A DNA stretch of 64,000 bases from JAKFWF01 sp031374115. GTDB taxonomy: Bacteria > Pseudomonadota > Alphaproteobacteria > Rhizobiales > Hyphomicrobiaceae. Positions within the stretch are counted from its first letter, which is position 1, and each line of letters begins with the position of its first letter. Where the stretch lies: contig JANMNO010000057.1 in NCBI GenBank assembly GCA_031374115.1, forward strand, positions 3,821 to 67,820. Reading direction: 5' to 3'. Below are positions 1 through 8,922 of this stretch, piece after piece. The notes beneath the pieces were generated by a model that saw only the letters and a list, made by a program, of their open reading frames with translations, was not told where the DNA came from and searched no databases. The translations under genes were made by a program, and so were the position numbers.

Positions 1-161
1 ATAACGTCGAGGCGCATGGGATTTCCAGATCAGGTTGGCGCTAATGTTCTGCGCAAGCACGCAATCGTAACCGCTGTTGTGCCGCAGACTGCGCGAGACG
101 ACAATCCCGCTTGGAAATTCTCAAGTGAGTTGGGCTCGCGCCGACGTCTGCGGGACTGGCC

Positions 162-671
162 TCAGCCCCAGGCAAACGCCAGCTTCGATAACTTTGCTGC
201 ACCGATCTTGTCTGCGCGCTTTGCTATCGGTCGACCGCCACGACGCCAATAGAATGCGATCGCGGCATCGTTGTCGGCCAACGCCCACACGATCAAGCCG
301 TTGAGACGCCGCATGTCGAGCGCATAGCGGCAGGCTTCGAACAGATGTTCGCCGTGCCCCAAGCCTTGATACAACGGCGCCAGATAAATCTCGTAAATTT
401 CTCCTTGCTGCGTTCCGCGCGCGCGAGACACGCCACACGTTGCATAACCCGCGATCTTGCCAGCGACTTCGAGCACGAACAACGTATCGCCAGAGCGTAT
501 CGTCGTGCGCCACCAATCAGGATTGCGGCGGCGGATCATCGTCTCGAGATGCAGATGAGGGATGATCCCGCGGTACGCCAACTCCCAGGACTCGCGGAAA
601 ACGGCTGACAGCGCTTTCGCATCCGAAAGCTTGCCACGACGCACACGCACTTGAGCACTGGAACTGAGCAT
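162..671 (-). CDS. GNAT family N-acetyltransferase
   Basis: A protein of about 169 aa with the GNAT fold: an N-terminal segment on action selection (SDAKALSAVFRESWELAYRG), the core strand EIYEIYLAPLYQGLGHGEHL whose Q/G-rich loop is the acetyl-CoA pyrophosphate site, and a C-terminal AFYWRRGG segment typical of the family. It should transfer an acetyl group from acetyl-CoA to an unidentified amine in the cytoplasm. The open frame extends 23 codons further upstream, but the ATG at 671 starts directly before the conserved region and is preferred. The substrate cannot be told from sequence. Confidence 0.8.
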   Translation of the reverse strand: MLSSSAQVRVRRGKLSDAKALSAVFRESWELAYRGIIPHLHLETMIRRRNPDWWRTTIRSGDTLFVLEVAGKIAGYATCGVSRARGTQQGEIYEIYLAPLYQGLGHGEHLFEACRYALDMRRLNGLIVWALADNDAAIAFYWRRGGRPIAKRADKIGAAKLSKLAFAWG

Positions 672-765
672 CGAAAGACTTTGCGATATCACGCGGCACT
701 TGAACAGACCCTTTTTTGCCGCCCAGCCGGCGTCCTTCAAGAATTAAAATTGACGGCATTGAATC

Positions 766-799
766 AAAAAAGCCCGGCTTGCTTTCGCAGGCCAGGCTT
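766..799 (-). terminator. Intrinsic terminator of the phasin gene
   Basis: On the minus strand a 9-bp stem (AAGCCTGGC / GCCGGGCTT, one G-T pair) with a loop of about 12 nt is followed by a run of T. It lies 28 bp beyond the stop codon of the phasin gene. Confidence 0.75.
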
Positions 800-826
800 T
801 CCGTTCGTTGAATAATCGAACCTCGA

Positions 827-1288
827 TCAGGCCGACTTCTTCATCTGCTCGAAACTCTTCGTGGTCGCCGAGTTCATCGTCTCGAAGGTCTGGCGGGCGA
901 GCTTGGTCGAGAGCTCGAAGAACTCTTTCGACTGGGCGCCAACCGCTGCGAACTGCTGCTGCATGAAATCTGCCTGGAGTTTGGCAGCTTCCGGGATCGA
1001 CCGAGCCCGGGCGATCGCCTGAGCTGCATCGAACAGGCTCTCGGTGTTGGCCATGGTGTTGTGCAAAACCTTCTCGCCGAGCGTCTTGACGCCGGCTTGC
1101 GCGGCAACCATTACGCCTTCGACAACTTTCGCGCCGTCTTTAGTGGCGGCGTTGATCTTCTGGTAGGCTTCGCGGGTCTTGGCAACGCCTTCCTCAGCCA
1201 TGTGCTGCACGTTCTCAGGGATGCGCGCATCCTTGGCAGCATTGAACATGTCTTGGGCTTGGCGGGTGAACTGATCGTTGATGCTCAT
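827..1288 (-). CDS. Phasin family protein
   Basis: A 153-aa, mostly helical, Ala/Lys/Glu-rich protein without a signal peptide. It has the phasin-type layout: N-terminal MSINDQFTRQAQDMFNAAKD, a central VVEGVMVAAQAGVKTLGEKV segment, and the C-terminal ADFMQQQFAAVGAQSKEFFE helix. Phasins coat polyhydroxyalkanoate granules and control their size and number. The start at 1288 follows AGGAG (GTTATTATG); the frame opens earlier at 1321, but without a ribosome site. A strong terminator follows the gene and a TGC-rich palindrome lies upstream, so it is probably a single-gene unit. Confidence 0.85.
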   Translation of the reverse strand: MSINDQFTRQAQDMFNAAKDARIPENVQHMAEEGVAKTREAYQKINAATKDGAKVVEGVMVAAQAGVKTLGEKVLHNTMANTESLFDAAQAIARARSIPEAAKLQADFMQQQFAAVGAQSKEFFELSTKLARQTFETMNSATTKSFEQMKKSA

Positions 1289-1428
1289 AATAACGCTCCT
1301 ATTGGGTTTGCGAGGTGGCACTTCAGTTAAGTGTACGGCTGATATCTGGGTCTGTAGCGCGACACCTGTCGGTAGCTGCGAGAGCGTCGTCGTTACTTCA
1401 GCATGAGCGAAACATAGTGCATGTTATC

Positions 1429-1456
1429 TTGCAGTGCAACATTTTTCATATTGCAA
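1429..1456. promoter_or_regulatory. Candidate PhaR-type operator upstream of phasin
   Basis: The sequence TTGCAGTGCAA (1429-1439) is a perfect 5-bp-arm palindrome containing TGC-N3-GCA. A second TTGCAA lies at 1451-1456. PhaR repressors of alphaproteobacteria bind TGC-rich sites of the form CTGC-N3/4-GCAG before phasin genes; the link to this site is inference from the position, about 140 bp before the phasin start. Confidence 0.4.
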
Positions 1457-1538
1457 CGCGGTATGCCATATTGTCGCAGCCGCAAGTTGCTGGGCTGGTG
1501 ATCGCGGTAGCGCTCGAAATTGACGAAAGCTAGCAAGA

Positions 1539-2906
1539 CTATTTCGAGATTTGGTGCGTTGCAGCAAAATTGATCGGATTGAAAAGATCCCGGTAACCCA
1601 TTGCGGCAGGATCAAACATTATATCACTGGGCTTCAATGCTCGCGCGAGCGTCAAACCGTCCAGAGTTCGACACCGCGACAAAGCAACATAGGCTTGGCC
1701 ATGCGCGAAGGTGCCTCGTCCAAGATCAATATAGACCTTATCAAGTGTCAATCCCTGACTCTTGTGAATTGTCAGCGCCCAAGCAAGTCGCAATGGTAAT
1801 TGCTTGAATGTGCCGGCCACCGTCTCGACGATCTTTTCCGCGCTTTTATCGTATGCGTACCGGCGATTTTCCCAGGATGCCGGCTCAACTTCGTGCTCGC
1901 GGCCCTCGATCGTGACGAAGGCCTTGCTGTCTTCCAGGCGGGCGACGCGCCCGATGGTGCCGTTGACCCAGCGCGCGTCGGGATCGTTGCGAAGCATCAT
2001 CACCTTGGCGCCCGCCTTCAAGGTCAGCGCGGTGTCGGTTGGGTGAGCACTTTCGTTGAACTCACCGGTGACCTTGGCTTCAAATGTAACCCCCCGGCCT
2101 GGCAACGCGTCGAGAAAGGCTGAGTTGATTCGGTGCGCAGCAGCGTTAGTGGGTGTGAGGATGACGTAAGGATCGCCTTCCGCGAGTGTTCGGATTGGCA
2201 GGACCCGCGCGTTCAGTCCATGCAGGTCTTCTTCTTCCGCGGTGCCTTCGCGAATGCGATTGAGCACGTCGAGAAGCGCTTCGTCGCGCTGCCGAAAGAC
2301 TTCTCCCAGCTCTAGTAAAGTCGTGCCGGCGCCTTCGCGTAACGCCTCGATACTGAAGAAAAACGGACCTCCATGCGCGTCCTGCAGATACGCGGCCTCT
2401 TCGCCTAGCCGGACGATAGGCGGCAGCTGATGCAGATCGCCGAACAACAGCAGACGGACGCCGCCAAAAGGCTCACGCGGACGGCCACGGTTCAGCCGGA
2501 GGCTGAGATCGATCGCGTGCATGAGATCGGATCTTACCATCGACACCTCATCGATGATGAGAATTTGCAGGCGGCGCATGATACCGCCATTGCGGCTGCG
2601 TCGTATGTCGCTCGACTGGATCAGCCTGGGCGGAAATCCAAAGAACGAGTGGATCGTTTGGCCACCGGCCGTGACAGCTGCCAGTCCCGTTGGCGCCACA
2701 ACGACATTTGGCACCGTGATCATGTCGCGCAGGGCCCGCAACAGTGTGGACTTTCCAGTGCCGGCGCGTCCGGTGACGAAAAGGTGGCCGTGTTGATCGC
2801 TGGACACGAAGCGCGCCGCCGCCTCGTATTCAGGCGTCGGCGTCAGACCAGCAGGCCACAATCCATGGTTGGACGCGATCGGCGTTAGCGAAGACTTTGA
2901 TGACAA
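1539..2906 (-). CDS. Pif1/RecD-like AAA helicase
   Basis: 455 aa. The Walker A motif GRAGTGKST is at about residues 46-54, and IIDEVSM, the Walker B motif with the Pif1/RecD signature, is at about 117-123. LLFGDLHQLPP (motif III) and a C-terminal LTIHKSQGLTLDKV followed by YVALSRCRTLDGL (UvrD_C_2-type motif V/VI) complete the superfamily 1B helicase set. It should be an ATP-dependent 5'-3' DNA helicase acting on stalled forks or in repair. It is shorter than eukaryotic Pif1 but near the length of bacterial standalone Pif1-like proteins. It starts 20 bp from the frame of the neighbouring small membrane-protein region and has no obvious operon partner. Confidence 0.85.
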   Translation of the reverse strand: MSSKSSLTPIASNHGLWPAGLTPTPEYEAAARFVSSDQHGHLFVTGRAGTGKSTLLRALRDMITVPNVVVAPTGLAAVTAGGQTIHSFFGFPPRLIQSSDIRRSRNGGIMRRLQILIIDEVSMVRSDLMHAIDLSLRLNRGRPREPFGGVRLLLFGDLHQLPPIVRLGEEAAYLQDAHGGPFFFSIEALREGAGTTLLELGEVFRQRDEALLDVLNRIREGTAEEEDLHGLNARVLPIRTLAEGDPYVILTPTNAAAHRINSAFLDALPGRGVTFEAKVTGEFNESAHPTDTALTLKAGAKVMMLRNDPDARWVNGTIGRVARLEDSKAFVTIEGREHEVEPASWENRRYAYDKSAEKIVETVAGTFKQLPLRLAWALTIHKSQGLTLDKVYIDLGRGTFAHGQAYVALSRCRTLDGLTLARALKPSDIMFDPAAMGYRDLFNPINFAATHQISK

Positions 2907-3013
2907 ATTTGATTGTCCGGCTGTTTCAATATTCAGCCTGCTTTAGCGAAAGAATCACTTCGCTTATAGCCCTGTCATTACGCGCACGATCAAAGTCTCG
3001 ACGTCGAGCCCAA

Positions 3014-3520
3014 TTAATCAAATCCGAACGCGCGTCTGGCAGCCGAAATGGCTTCCGCGGTCGACCCTGCCGGCAAAGCAACGCGTTGACCATCGCGCAA
3101 CTGAATTTCTGGTTGGGTGAACGGATACCCATCGTCATCGAAACGTGAGGCCAAACCGATAGCGGTGATTTGATCGAAATGAACTTCGACGCTCGACGTC
3201 CCGAGCAATCCGCTCTGCACGAATTCGACCTTTCTCGCCTTGGCATCGACGATAATCGCCGTGACGTCACCGGGCCATACGAGGCTAGCGGCGAACAGCA
3301 GGGTTGCAACCATCAGCATCGAGGCCAGCAGGGCGAAAATGATCACGCGCCCGTTTTGGATAAAGGTCGGGTCGATTATTCCGATCACCATCATCGGCAC
3401 AGTCAGACCGAGAAGGATCGGCGATAGCATATGCAGGTTGAAACGCCCGAAGAAGCGCCCTTGTGTTTGATCATTTCCGAGCATAAGCTTGGAATTCGTT
3501 GAAACCGGTGGCGCGGGCAT
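3014..3520 (-). CDS. Two-helix membrane protein of unknown function
   Basis: 168 aa. Two hydrophobic segments (about residues 30-50, LSPILLGLTVPMMVIGIIDP, and 58-82, VIIFALLASMLMVATLLFAA) are followed by a soluble beta-rich C-terminal half. In that half VEVHFDQITAIGL and EIQLRDGQRVALPAGS look like the PH-like/YcxB-type domain attached to many small membrane proteins. The function is not recognised. Its promoter would lie in the AT-rich region 3521-3660. Confidence 0.6.
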   Translation of the reverse strand: MPAPPVSTNSKLMLGNDQTQGRFFGRFNLHMLSPILLGLTVPMMVIGIIDPTFIQNGRVIIFALLASMLMVATLLFAASLVWPGDVTAIIVDAKARKVEFVQSGLLGTSSVEVHFDQITAIGLASRFDDDGYPFTQPEIQLRDGQRVALPAGSTAEAISAARRAFGFD

Positions 3521-3615
3521 GTGAACGACCTATGAAATATCGTCGATATATTATCAGTATACACTCATTTCATTGATAGTTTATTTGCGCGATATTTAGG
3601 CAAAGATCGAAATTT

Positions 3616-3656
3616 ATCAAATTTTGTATCGATTTATCAGGTAGATAAAATTTGAT
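3616..3656. promoter_or_regulatory. Nested inverted repeats in an AT-rich intergenic region
   Basis: ATCAAATTTT (3616-3625) is the exact reverse complement of AAAATTTGAT (3647-3656). Between and overlapping them, TTTATC (3633-3638) pairs with GATAAA (3644-3649). The surrounding 3533-3660 is far richer in A+T than the rest of the window, as for a promoter or operator serving the minus-strand membrane protein, a plus-strand transcript, or both. No known regulator is assigned. Confidence 0.4.
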
Positions 3657-3689
3657 CATTTTATGAACCTTCCCAGTAAGCATTTTTGA

Positions 3690-3820
3690 ATGGCTCGGAG
3701 GCACAAATGCACATGTGACCTAAAGGCCGGCTCGTGTACGATCAAACTGCAATGCAAGGAACCTCGCGTGCCTTCATTGTCAGTCCAGACTTGGCCTCCC
3801 CTAGTTGGGAGGCCTTTTTT
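3690..3820 (+). ncRNA. Candidate small RNA or leader transcript
   Basis: A perfect terminator closes a short plus-strand stretch that contains no convincing protein gene. A near-ideal ribosome site GGAGG (3697-3701) precedes ATG CAC ATG TGA (3707-3718), a three-codon ORF. The 5' end is not defined. It could be a small RNA, a leader with a minimal ORF, or decayed sequence. Confidence 0.3.
3793..3820 (+). terminator. Perfect intrinsic terminator, plus strand
   Basis: GGCCTCCC (3793-3800), a 6-nt loop, and GGGAGGCC (3807-3814) form an 8-bp perfect stem followed by six T. No annotated plus-strand gene lies upstream, which is why a short transcript is suspected. Confidence 0.8.
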
Positions 3821-3863
3821 GTCGAACGAGTGTGAGCCAGCCCATTTGGCTCGACGCTCGATC

Positions 3864-4610
3864 TCAAACGAAGATGAACTTCCCCGCTGCAACCAGCAAC
3901 ACGATGCCCAGCAAACGCTGCAAGATTACCGTTGACGCCACGCCGATACCGATCGAAGTGCCAACCAATGCGCCCAGAAGCGCTGCGATGACGAAGTAAG
4001 GTAACTCGGAAGGCAGGCCCTTCAAGCTAAGCAGGTTACCTGCTAATCCGGCTACCGAATTGACCAGGATGAACGGGGCCGTAATACCCGACGCCTGCCG
4101 CGTGCCAGCCCAACCGAAAAACAGCAGCATCGGACTTAGGAATATCCCGCCGCCAGTGCCGGTGAGGCCGGAGAGTAACCCCACGAGGCCGCCTGCCAAT
4201 AGACCGGCGAACCACGGCATCGGCGTAGTTATATGATCTCTCGATGGATCTTTGCGGGGCTGAAAGAGTAGCTTTAGAGCGGCGACGAACAGAACGATGC
4301 CGACTAACAGGCGGTACCAATTCCCAGGCAACTGGACCGCTCCGCCGATGAAAGCGGCCGGCATCGAGGTGGTAAGCAGCGGTCCCAACGTTTTCCAGTT
4401 GATCAGGCCGGCGCCGTTCCACCGATACGTCGAGAGCGTCGCAACAATGATGTTAAGTGTCAGTGCCGTCGGCTTCATCACCATCGGCGCCAGGCCGAAC
4501 AACGCCATGGCGGCAACGTACCCAGAAGCGCCGGCATGACCGACTGAGCTGTAGATAACGGCTGCGACGAAGATCAACCCGGCCAGGAGCGCAATGTCGA
4601 ACGGCGTCAA
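3864..4610 (-). CDS. TauE/SafE family membrane permease
   Basis: About 248 aa and almost entirely hydrophobic, with about eight membrane helices. It has the two family repeats: SSVGHAGASGYVAAMALFG near the N-terminus and LSGLTGTGGGIFLSPMLLF in the second half. TauE/SafE proteins export sulfoacetate, sulfite or other organosulfur anions; the substrate here is unknown. The frame opens at 4658, inside the upstream gene, but GAGGAG followed by TTG at 4610 places the start right before the first helix (LTPFDIALLAGL). The alpha/beta hydrolase gene ends 32 bp upstream, so the two are probably co-transcribed. Confidence 0.8.
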   Translation of the reverse strand: MTPFDIALLAGLIFVAAVIYSSVGHAGASGYVAAMALFGLAPMVMKPTALTLNIIVATLSTYRWNGAGLINWKTLGPLLTTSMPAAFIGGAVQLPGNWYRLLVGIVLFVAALKLLFQPRKDPSRDHITTPMPWFAGLLAGGLVGLLSGLTGTGGGIFLSPMLLFFGWAGTRQASGITAPFILVNSVAGLAGNLLSLKGLPSELPYFVIAALLGALVGTSIGIGVASTVILQRLLGIVLLVAAGKFIFV

Positions 4611-4642
4611 GTTCAACTCCTCAATGCAACGGTCAGGCAGAA

Positions 4643-5347
4643 CTATGCCGCAAGCCACCGGTCCAAGATCTTATTTACTGCATCCGGTTTTTCCATCGTC
4701 GACAGGTGCCCACAGTGCGGGATCACTTCAAGTGTACTGCCGGCAAGGGCCGCGTGCATTTCCTCGGACACCTTGACTGGGGTAAGCGCATCCTGTTCGC
4801 CGACGACGATCACGGCCGGACACTTGATTTGGGCGAGGAATGGCCGGTTGTCGGGCCGTCCCATGATCGCTTGTTGTTGACGTACAAACGCGTTTACGCC
4901 GGTCCCGTCGGCCATCAGCAGCACACGCGATGTGAGCTCTCGATCATGTAGCCGATCGGTATGGATCAGATAGCGCAGAAGCATGCCCTGCACTGCGCGT
5001 GCCCCAACCGTCTGCGCCGCTTGCATCAAAACCCTGCGTTGCTTGAACTGCTCAGGTCGGTCGGCGCGTGCATTGGCGTCGAGCAGAGCCAGCCGTGTGA
5101 TCCGATCCGGTGCTTGGCGTATCATCTCGAACGCGATGTAACCGCCCATCGATAGCCCTGCGAGTGCGAACCGGCCGGGTGCCTTTTGCAGGATCGAACC
5201 CGCAATACCCTCAAGCGTATCCGATGTCGCATGATCCGCAACGTGGCAGCGATGTTTATTGCTCAGATGCGCGATCTGCGACGCAAATAAGTCGCCGGTG
5301 CACAGCAAACCAGGCACGAACATGATGTCCTGACCTGCAAGATCCAT
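4643..5347 (-). CDS. Alpha/beta hydrolase
   Basis: 234 aa. The nucleophile elbow is GLSMGG (serine at about residue 67), an acid lies in VVGEQDALTP, and the catalytic histidine is in PHCGHLSTMEKP near the C-terminus, so the Ser-Asp-His triad is complete. There is no signal peptide. The layout resembles small esterases/lactonases of the 3-oxoadipate enol-lactonase type, but no specific substrate can be assigned. It is the first gene of a likely pair with the TauE permease. Confidence 0.8.
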   Translation of the reverse strand: MDLAGQDIMFVPGLLCTGDLFASQIAHLSNKHRCHVADHATSDTLEGIAGSILQKAPGRFALAGLSMGGYIAFEMIRQAPDRITRLALLDANARADRPEQFKQRRVLMQAAQTVGARAVQGMLLRYLIHTDRLHDRELTSRVLLMADGTGVNAFVRQQQAIMGRPDNRPFLAQIKCPAVIVVGEQDALTPVKVSEEMHAALAGSTLEVIPHCGHLSTMEKPDAVNKILDRWLAA

Positions 5348-5688
5348 ATCCGCCTCTCCACGCTTGATCCAACTAGTTCATGCCCGAGTTTCATCGATAA
5401 AGACAAGGAAATGACGGCGGGCAAAAGCCTAATTGACCGGCGCTGCGCGGCAGTCCACCGCATGGTGGCCAATATGCGAGGTTTCGCTTGCTTTTCGGGT
5501 CGATCTCTGTCAGGCCCCAACTGTGCTGGGCGCAGGGGATCTGAGGTTTCCGTTGATCCCTTTTGAAAATCCAGCCGTATTTTTTGCCATCAATAGGCAA
5601 TTACCTCCCCTGCGCTCGTTCTGACGCTGATGTCTACACTGCAACGGTGTGGTCCATGCGTCGCCATGGGAGATGGAGACGTTCCCTT
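5348..5688. other. Divergent intergenic region, 341 bp
   Basis: This separates the minus-strand hydrolase gene from the plus-strand rhlE gene. The rhlE frame is open from 5563, but no ribosome site precedes the earlier ATG codons. Long untranslated leaders are common for DEAD-box helicase genes. I see no conserved RNA motif or clear hairpin here. Confidence 0.4.
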
Positions 5689-7575
5689 TTGCAAACGAAG
5701 CCCTTCGCTGAGCTCGGACTCAGCCCCAAGGTCCAGGCCGCTGTAGACGCCGCCGGATACACCATCGCGACACCAATTCAGTCGCAAGCAATCCCGGTTG
5801 CGGTGACCGGGCGCGATGTCCTCGGCATCGCCCAGACTGGCACCGGCAAGACTGCCGCCTTCGTGCTGCCGATGATCACGCGACTTGAAAGCGGCCGGGC
5901 GCGGGCGCGCATGCCGCGCTCGCTGATTCTCGCTCCAACACGCGAGCTGGCCGCCCAAGTTGCGCAAAGCTTTGAGAAGTACGGCGTCAATCACAAACTC
6001 AACGTGGCGCTGCTGATTGGCGGTGTGTCGATGGACGACCAGGTCAAAAAGCTCGACCGTGGCGCCGATGTTCTGATCGCAACGCCTGGACGCATGCTCG
6101 ACCATTTTCAACGCGGCCGCTTGATGCTCATGGGCGTCGAGATCCTGGTCATCGATGAAGCGGATCGCATGCTCGACATGGGCTTCATCCCCGACATCGA
6201 GAAGATCTGCAAACTGTTGCCGCCAAAACGGCAGACGCTGTTTTTTTCGGCGACGATGCCGCCTGAGATCACCCGCCTGGTCGATCAGTTCCTGACCGAC
6301 CCGCTGCGTATCGAGGTGGCGCCACCCGCCACGACGGCAAAGACGATCACCCAGCGTTTCCGGTTCTGTCCCGATGGCGAGGATTTCGCAAAACGCGAGG
6401 TCCTGCGCGATCTGATCCGTGGCGAGACAGTGCGAAATGCGATCATCTTCTGCAATCGCAAACGCGATGTCGCAATCTTGCTGAAGTCGCTGGCAAAGCA
6501 CGGTTTTAATGCCGGCGCGCTGCATGGCGACATGGATCAGAAAGCGCGCACGGAAACGCTCGACGCGTTCCGGTCGGGCAAGATCCTGTTCCTGGCGGCA
6601 AGCGACGTCGCGGCGCGTGGCCTCGACATCCCCGATGTCAGCCACATCTTCAACTTCGACGTACCGTGGGCCGGCGATGATTACGTGCATCGCATCGGCC
6701 GAACCGGCCGCGCGGGCAAATCCGGCTATGCCGCGACACTCGTTGCACCCGATGATCTGCGGATGTTGAGAGACATCGAGAAGGCGACTGGCGAGCAGCC
6801 CGTCTGGCTTGGCGATCCACCGACCGAGCAGGACTTCGCCGACAGTGGCAAGAGAAAACGCCGCGGACGCGGGGGTAAGCCGGAGGCCAGGCGAGAAATG
6901 TCAGGCCGTAGCGATCGAACAGCGCGTGAGGGCCGCGGTGCCGGCAGTCACGAAGATGGCGGTCGCGATCGCCGATTGCCGCGTCGCGAACGTGCGCCTC
7001 GCCGCGAAGAGGGCGAGGGTGCAGCCGCGCCGATTGTTGCGGCCGAGCAGCCAGCCGTCCAAGTCGCCGATCGCCGTGCTGACGCTCCGGCACGGGCGCG
7101 ACGGCCAGACGGGCGTCCCCCGCGCCGGAACCGGGAGCCCCGGCAGCCGGTGGCCGATGTTAAGTCGGGCGACCAGCCGGATGTGCAGGCATGGCCCGTG
7201 ACCAACATTGACGAACAGGCGGGCACGCAGCGCCGGTCACGCGAGCAACGGTCTGATCGGCCAGAACGCGGCGAGCGGCCGCGATCTGATAGTCCGGACC
7301 GTGCTCCGTGCGAGCAACCCCGCCATACTGAAGCCCCGGAACCGCGTGACGAGCGTGGATCTCGGACGCGCGTACAAGAGCCGCGCCGTGACAGTGGTGA
7401 TCACACGCATGCTCGTAACCGCCGGCCGCCACAGCGGCCAGATCGAGCAGATCGGGCAGAGCGCCCGGATCGGCCAGACCGCAACGAGACGCGCGGCGAG
7501 GCACCGACCGGCTTTGCCGACAACCCGCCGGCTTTTCTGCGCAAAACGACCAAGGTCAAAGCCGTCAACAGCTAA
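5689..7575 (+). CDS. rhlE: DEAD-box ATP-dependent RNA helicase, RhlE type
   Basis: About 628 aa from the TTG at 5689, which follows GGAGA with good spacing; the frame is open from 5563. The Q motif FAELGLSPKVQAAV is at the N-terminus, AQTGTGKT at residues 48-55, then PTRELAAQ, TPGRMLD, DEAD at 156-159, SAT, and HRIGRTGRAG from about 334. From about residue 385 to 605 a low-complexity tail rich in Arg, Asp, Glu and Pro follows, as in rhizobial RhlE, where it adds RNA binding. It should unwind short RNA duplexes in ribosome assembly, cold adaptation or mRNA decay. Confidence 0.93.
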   Translation: MQTKPFAELGLSPKVQAAVDAAGYTIATPIQSQAIPVAVTGRDVLGIAQTGTGKTAAFVLPMITRLESGRARARMPRSLILAPTRELAAQVAQSFEKYGVNHKLNVALLIGGVSMDDQVKKLDRGADVLIATPGRMLDHFQRGRLMLMGVEILVIDEADRMLDMGFIPDIEKICKLLPPKRQTLFFSATMPPEITRLVDQFLTDPLRIEVAPPATTAKTITQRFRFCPDGEDFAKREVLRDLIRGETVRNAIIFCNRKRDVAILLKSLAKHGFNAGALHGDMDQKARTETLDAFRSGKILFLAASDVAARGLDIPDVSHIFNFDVPWAGDDYVHRIGRTGRAGKSGYAATLVAPDDLRMLRDIEKATGEQPVWLGDPPTEQDFADSGKRKRRGRGGKPEARREMSGRSDRTAREGRGAGSHEDGGRDRRLPRRERAPRREEGEGAAAPIVAAEQPAVQVADRRADAPARARRPDGRPPRRNREPRQPVADVKSGDQPDVQAWPVTNIDEQAGTQRRSREQRSDRPERGERPRSDSPDRAPCEQPRHTEAPEPRDERGSRTRVQEPRRDSGDHTHARNRRPPQRPDRADRAERPDRPDRNETRGEAPTGFADNPPAFLRKTTKVKAVNS

Positions 7576-7674
7576 TCATTATTGATAGCAATGCGAGCGC
7601 AGCGACAGAGATTGTCGCCGCGCTCGATACATTTTTGTGCGATGGATCACCCCGGTTCAACAAAGGCCCGGCCC

Positions 7675-8922
7675 ATGCCCAAGTCCCTGTCACGCGCGAA
7701 AGACAACATCAAGATCCTGCTGCTGGAAGGCATTTCAGATAACGCGGTCGCAATTCTGGATGGTGCTGGCTACACCAACATCGAGCGGCGCGCTACCGCA
7801 CTCGATGGCGAGGGCCTGCGTTCGGCACTGCGCGGTGTCAGCATGCTCGGCATTCGCTCGCGCACTCAACTCACAGCCGAGGCGGTCGACGGGGTCCGTT
7901 CGCTGATTGCGATCGGCTGCTTCTCGGTCGGCACCAACCAAGTCGACCTCGACGTTGCACGCGTCATGGGTATTCCGGTGTTCAACGCACCGTTCTCGAA
8001 TACCCGCAGCGTCGCCGAGTTGACCATGGCCGAGATCGTCATGTTATTCCGGCGGATCTTTCCCAAGTCCAACGCCGCCCATCGCGGTGGTTGGGAGAAA
8101 TCGGCTGTCGGCTCGCGCGAGGTGCGCGGCAAGACACTTGGCATCGTCGGCTACGGCAATATCGGCAGCCAGCTGTCGACGATCGCCGAGGGCCTGGGCA
8201 TGCGTGTCATATTCTACGATCACACCGACAAGTTGCGGCACGGCAACGTCGAGCCTGCGGAGACGCTGGCCGACCTCCTCGCGCGCGCCGACGTGGTCAG
8301 CCTGCACGTGCCAGAAACGCCCGCGACTCAGGGCATGATCGGAGCGGCCGAAATCGCTGCGATGAAGAAGGGCTGTTACCTCATCAACAACTCGCGCGGC
8401 ACGGTCGTCGATCTTGAGGCATTGGCAGTAAGTTTGAAGTCGGGACACATCGGTGGCGCCGCGATCGACGTTTTCCCTGTCGAGCCGTCTTCCAATGCGG
8501 ACGCGTTCGTGTCGCCCTTGCAGGGGCTCGACAACGTCATCCTGACGCCGCACGTCGGTGGTTCCACCGAAGAAGCGCAGGAGCGGATCGGCGCGGAGGT
8601 TGCCCGCAAGTTTGTCGAGTATTCCGATGTCGGCTCGACAACGGGCGCTGTGAACTTCCCGCAAGTGCAGTTGTCGCCCCGGCCTGCTGGCACGCGGTTC
8701 ATCCAGGTTCAACGCAACCTGCCCGGCGAATTGGGCAGGCTGAACGAGATCTTTGCGCAACACAAAGTCAATATTGCCGCGCAGAGCTATCAAACCGACG
8801 GCGATCTCGGCTACGTCGTGCTCGATGCCGAGGGTAAAGTCGAGGATGCCGGCGAAATACTAGATCGTATTCGCGGCCTTTCCGGCACTATCCGAGCGCG
8901 GATACTGCACAGACGGTCCTAG
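7675..8922 (+). CDS. serA: D-3-phosphoglycerate dehydrogenase
   Basis: 415 aa, matching the 410-aa Escherichia coli type rather than the long rhizobial type. The NAD-binding loop is GIVGYGNIGSQ; the catalytic region includes NNSRGTVVD, ILTPHVGGST (active-site His) and the substrate segment VGTNQVDLD plus FNAPFSNTRSVAEL. The C-terminal ACT domain (RNLPGELGRLNEIFAQHKVN onward) gives serine feedback in this class. It oxidises 3-phosphoglycerate to 3-phosphohydroxypyruvate, the first step of serine synthesis. ATG 7675 is chosen because it fits the family N-terminus; the frame is open from 7582. It starts 99 bp after rhlE. Confidence 0.92.
   Translation: MPKSLSRAKDNIKILLLEGISDNAVAILDGAGYTNIERRATALDGEGLRSALRGVSMLGIRSRTQLTAEAVDGVRSLIAIGCFSVGTNQVDLDVARVMGIPVFNAPFSNTRSVAELTMAEIVMLFRRIFPKSNAAHRGGWEKSAVGSREVRGKTLGIVGYGNIGSQLSTIAEGLGMRVIFYDHTDKLRHGNVEPAETLADLLARADVVSLHVPETPATQGMIGAAEIAAMKKGCYLINNSRGTVVDLEALAVSLKSGHIGGAAIDVFPVEPSSNADAFVSPLQGLDNVILTPHVGGSTEEAQERIGAEVARKFVEYSDVGSTTGAVNFPQVQLSPRPAGTRFIQVQRNLPGELGRLNEIFAQHKVNIAAQSYQTDGDLGYVVLDAEGKVEDAGEILDRIRGLSGTIRARILHRRS

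Noticed and set aside
1..161. Partial gene at the left edge
   Set aside because: Frames here are short and lack start signals or similarity; nothing can be supported.
5590..6690. 366-codon minus-strand frame opposite rhlE
   Set aside because: Purely a shadow of the helicase gene; no motif and no ribosome site.
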